Below, in pieces: positions 61,705 to 64,000 of a stretch of DNA of 64,000 nt (position 1 is its first letter; each line of letters starts with the position of its first letter). Origin of the DNA: Acidobacteriaceae bacterium KBS 146 (lineage in GTDB: Bacteria; Acidobacteriota; Terriglobia; Terriglobales; Acidobacteriaceae). The notes beneath the pieces were generated by a model. The model was not told where the DNA came from, searched no databases, and was given only the letters and a program-made list of their open reading frames with translations. The position numbers were made by a program, and so were the translations under genes. The stretch lies in NCBI GenBank assembly GCA_000688615.1, contig JHVA01000001.1, positions 3,782,001 to 3,846,000 of the forward strand, written 5' to 3'.

Positions 61705-63119
61705 GCCTGCTCCTGCTTCTCTTTCGGCGAAGCCTGCGTGTCCGGATCTTCATCCTGCGCGGCCAGCAATGTGATCATAAAGCAGCAGCCAGCGATGGTC
61801 GGTTCAAAACGTAGCTCTCCTCCGAAGCTTTCGACCAGCGCACGGGAGACATAAAGGCCAAGCCCGGAACCATCAGACTCGGGTCGGAAAGGCTGAAAGA
61901 GATGCTCGGTGACCTGAATTCCTGGCCCTGTATCGCACACTCGCAGAGAGACTCTTCCATCGTGCAGCGCAGTCTCGATGGTAAATCGGGGAGCTGCAGT
62001 GCCCTGTATCGCACGAAGGGAGTTCTGCGAAAGATTCAGAAGCGTCTGGATCAAACCCTGATGATTAGCGCGCACGGGAGGAAGATCGTCAGCGACGCGC
62101 CATTCAAACTCACCTCCAATATCTTCCCAGTCCTGACCGATAATAACGCGCAACTCTTCCGCGAGTTCCTGCAATCGAACTGAACGCACTCGCATACGAG
62201 TCTTATTGCGAAGATCGACAGATGCAAGGTCTCGTAGCCCTGCAGCGAGGTTCTTCAAAGCCATGAAATCCGGGTCTCCAGCGATCGCGCTGCTTCTCTC
62301 CATGTTGGAAGCGACAACGAAGATGGCGCTGCACAGGTTTCTAATCTCGTGGGAGACTGCACTGGCCAGAATTCGGTCATGGCTGACGATCTGCTCGTAC
62401 TGCGCGTGCTCTCGTTCCCGCACCTCATTCGAGGTGTCGACGACGATCGCGGCCAGATGCCGTGTGGTGCCTTCTCCGTAGATGGAAAACCACGTCGTTA
62501 CCGGAAGCAGCGTCCCATCGGCGCAGCGTGCCCATGCATTTGCGGACGTGCGTATCTCGCCCATACCTGCCGGTAGTTGAAGGGCATCATGGAACAGCCC
62601 AACGTACTTTTGAATCTTCTGGCCGATTAGCGGCTCTCGCGACTGCAGCATCGTTTCAGCAGCCTGGTTTGCCGCGACGATCTTCCCATCGCAATCCATG
62701 GTCAGGATGGCGGCTGGGCTGCTTTGAGCCAGTAATCTCAGTTGTTCCTGCGCGCGACGTCGCATGCGCTGCTCGTAGCGAAGGCGCGAGTAATGCTTCA
62801 GCACAACGCGGCGGGAGTCGGCGATCTGGTAGATCCATAAACCGCAACCTGTATAAGCGATGGTGGCCATGCAGAACCGCAGCACGTGTTCCAGATGCGT
62901 CTCGTCTGCGGTGAATAACCCGCGGGTGTAGGCGCAGAACGCCGCCGCAATCACGATCTGCCATCGTGTCAGGATCGTCGCCGCGATCATCACCGGAAAG
63001 ATGTAAAGAATTCCCAGCGAAAAGTCGAAGTCGAAGTACCACTCCAGCAGGACAAGAACGGAGACGAGAGCGGCCGCAATCAGCAGAACATGGCTGCGGC
63101 CGCCGCCGGCCACGCGCAT
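61701..63119 (-). CDS. Membrane-bound PAS sensor histidine kinase
   Basis: About 472 residues from ATG 63119. An N-terminal membrane region includes VLLIAAALVSVLVLLEWYF and GILYIFPVMIAATILT with three or four helices. A PAS domain follows (LLAQSSPAAILTMDCDGKIVAANQAAE). The dimerisation helix carries the phosphorylated His257 in SHEIRNLCSAI (the usual Pro after Asn is Leu). The ATPase domain has NLSQNSLRAI, DTGPGI and GSGLGLYVSRALVESFGG. The frame is open upstream to 63419, but that part overlaps the divergent bestrophin gene. GTG 63149 is an alternative start. Confidence 0.88.
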   Translation of the reverse strand: MRVAGGGRSHVLLIAAALVSVLVLLEWYFDFDFSLGILYIFPVMIAATILTRWQIVIAAAFCAYTRGLFTADETHLEHVLRFCMATIAYTGCGLWIYQIADSRRVVLKHYSRLRYEQRMRRRAQEQLRLLAQSSPAAILTMDCDGKIVAANQAAETMLQSREPLIGQKIQKYVGLFHDALQLPAGMGEIRTSANAWARCADGTLLPVTTWFSIYGEGTTRHLAAIVVDTSNEVREREHAQYEQIVSHDRILASAVSHEIRNLCSAIFVVASNMERSSAIAGDPDFMALKNLAAGLRDLASVDLRNKTRMRVRSVRLQELAEELRVIIGQDWEDIGGEFEWRVADDLPPVRANHQGLIQTLLNLSQNSLRAIQGTAAPRFTIETALHDGRVSLRVCDTGPGIQVTEHLFQPFRPESDGSGLGLYVSRALVESFGGELRFEPTIAGCCFMITLLAAQDEDPDTQASPKEKQEQA

Positions 63120-63302
63120 TCGGACAAAACGCCTGTAGAAGGTGTTCACGCCTTCTATTAGACGCGGAAGTCCAAAAGAATGCAGGAGCCATGACCAAAA
63201 GATAGTCTCCTCTCCATCGTCCGGCTTTGCCCAAAGACTGCCCGGAAGATAGGGCGCGCATCGCTCCCGAAGGCTGTCTAATCCGCATATGGAGCTTGTC
63301 TC

Positions 63303-64000
63303 ATGATTGTCCGCGACCGATTGCCGTTGAAGCGAATCTGGCCCCAGGCGTGGAAGCGGCTGCTGATCCTGCTGGTCTTTGACTGCACGGTTGCAGCAGC
63401 CTATTCCATCTTTCATCACAAATGGATCTCATTAAATGGATTGCCGGTCGCTCCACTGGCTTCTGCCCTGACGATCTTCCTCGTGTTCCGCACCAACGCT
63501 GCTTATGCACGCTGGTGGGAAGCTCGTTCGTTGTGGGGGCAGCTTGTAAATACATCGCGAGCCCTTGCCGTGCAGTTTCTCACCATGCTCGACGACGAGA
63601 CCGAAGATCCTCGTCGCACTCCTTTGAGGAATACGCTGGTTCTCCATCACATTACTTTTACCCATGCCTTGCGGTGCCACCTTCGAAAACAGACGGCGCT
63701 TCCGGAGGTACGGACTTTTCTGGGAGAGAGCGTTGCACGCGACTTGAGCGTCTATAAGAATCTTCCCGCCGGTCTGGTGTTGCGGATGGGGAGCCTGCTT
63801 CGCCAGGCTCGCAATGAAGGCATGCTCGATAGCTTTCGCTGGACAGCCATCAATGAAAACCTCACCGTGCTGACCAATATCCAGGGAGCCTGCGAGCGTA
63901 TCAAAAATACCCCGTTGCCCCGTCAGTTCGACTATCTTCCTCGACTTCTCGTCAATGCCTTTTGCTGGCTTCTGCCCCTGGGGTTGGTGGAAGACCTCGG
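63303..64000 (+). CDS. Bestrophin-family membrane protein (5' part)
   Basis: The frame is open to the window end, giving about 232 residues. It starts MIVRDRLPLKRIWPQAWKRL, then a helix LLILLVFDCTVAAAYSIF and the family signature SALTIFLVFRTNAAYARWWEARSLWGQLVNTSR, followed by NTLVLHHITFTHALRCHLR. It continues to YLPRLLVNAFCWLLPLGLVEDL. The pattern is that of bacterial bestrophin (RFP-TM/UPF0187) proteins, pentameric ion channels conducting chloride or cations. It is divergent from the histidine kinase. The C-terminal pore and cytosolic helices lie outside the window. Confidence 0.85.
   Translation, partial: MIVRDRLPLKRIWPQAWKRLLILLVFDCTVAAAYSIFHHKWISLNGLPVAPLASALTIFLVFRTNAAYARWWEARSLWGQLVNTSRALAVQFLTMLDDETEDPRRTPLRNTLVLHHITFTHALRCHLRKQTALPEVRTFLGESVARDLSVYKNLPAGLVLRMGSLLRQARNEGMLDSFRWTAINENLTVLTNIQGACERIKNTPLPRQFDYLPRLLVNAFCWLLPLGLVEDL

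Overview
The window looks like chromosomal DNA of an acidobacterium of the Acidobacteriaceae type (Terriglobus, Granulicella or Edaphobacter relatives). This is an inference from gene content: two roughly 1,100-residue TonB-dependent receptors with an N-terminal carboxypeptidase-regulatory-like domain, a VWFA-related secreted protein, a DUF1080 protein, a giant NHL/Ig-repeat exoprotein with a characteristic C-terminal tail, and 3-gene RND efflux operons. No 16S rRNA gene is present to confirm it.

Region 1 (1-9200) starts with a broken or partial TetR gene, a GNAT acetyltransferase, and a leftward operon of DeoR regulator, L-arabinokinase-like GHMP kinase and DMT exporter/importer. Divergent from the operon are a TonB receptor and a secreted glycerophosphodiester phosphodiesterase. 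Together they read as a carbohydrate or glycerophosphodiester uptake and phosphorylation locus.

Region 2 (9221-25796) is the most notable part. An intact tRNA-Phe(GAA) gene lies at 25722-25796, and a 30-bp perfect copy of its 3' end lies at 9221-9250 in the same orientation, within a 42-bp repeat with one mismatch. The 16.5 kb between them has the geometry of a genomic island inserted in the tRNA 3' end. It holds an IclR-like/periplasmic-binding-protein-like regulator divergent from a second TonB receptor and a PQQ dehydrogenase with an internal cytochrome c domain. It also holds a decayed stretch with a GGDEF fragment, a NIPSNAP protein, a small zinc-finger-like protein, an outer-membrane barrel and the 2,059-residue NHL-repeat protein. 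No integrase is visible.

Region 3 (26-33 kb) has a secreted adenosine-deaminase-family enzyme, a secreted alpha/beta hydrolase, a small membrane protein, a PLP decarboxylase and an alpha-glucan phosphorylase ending at a strong bidirectional terminator. Region 4 (32.6-40.7 kb) is a translationally coupled MdtABC-type efflux operon without an outer-membrane factor.

Region 5 (40.8-64 kb) is mostly housekeeping: a HAD-UbiA fusion, pheS, then pheT separated from it by five unrelated genes and lacking the usual tRNA-binding domain, a DUF1080/Tat-exported divergent pair, a ZapB-like/ZapA pair, PaiB, a strongly structured RNA resembling 6S RNA, an Lgt-like membrane protein, RluA-family pseudouridine synthase, a VWFA protein, a two-component system and the start of a bestrophin-family gene. 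The gene-free gaps of 45-58 kb hold three families of short interspersed repeats.
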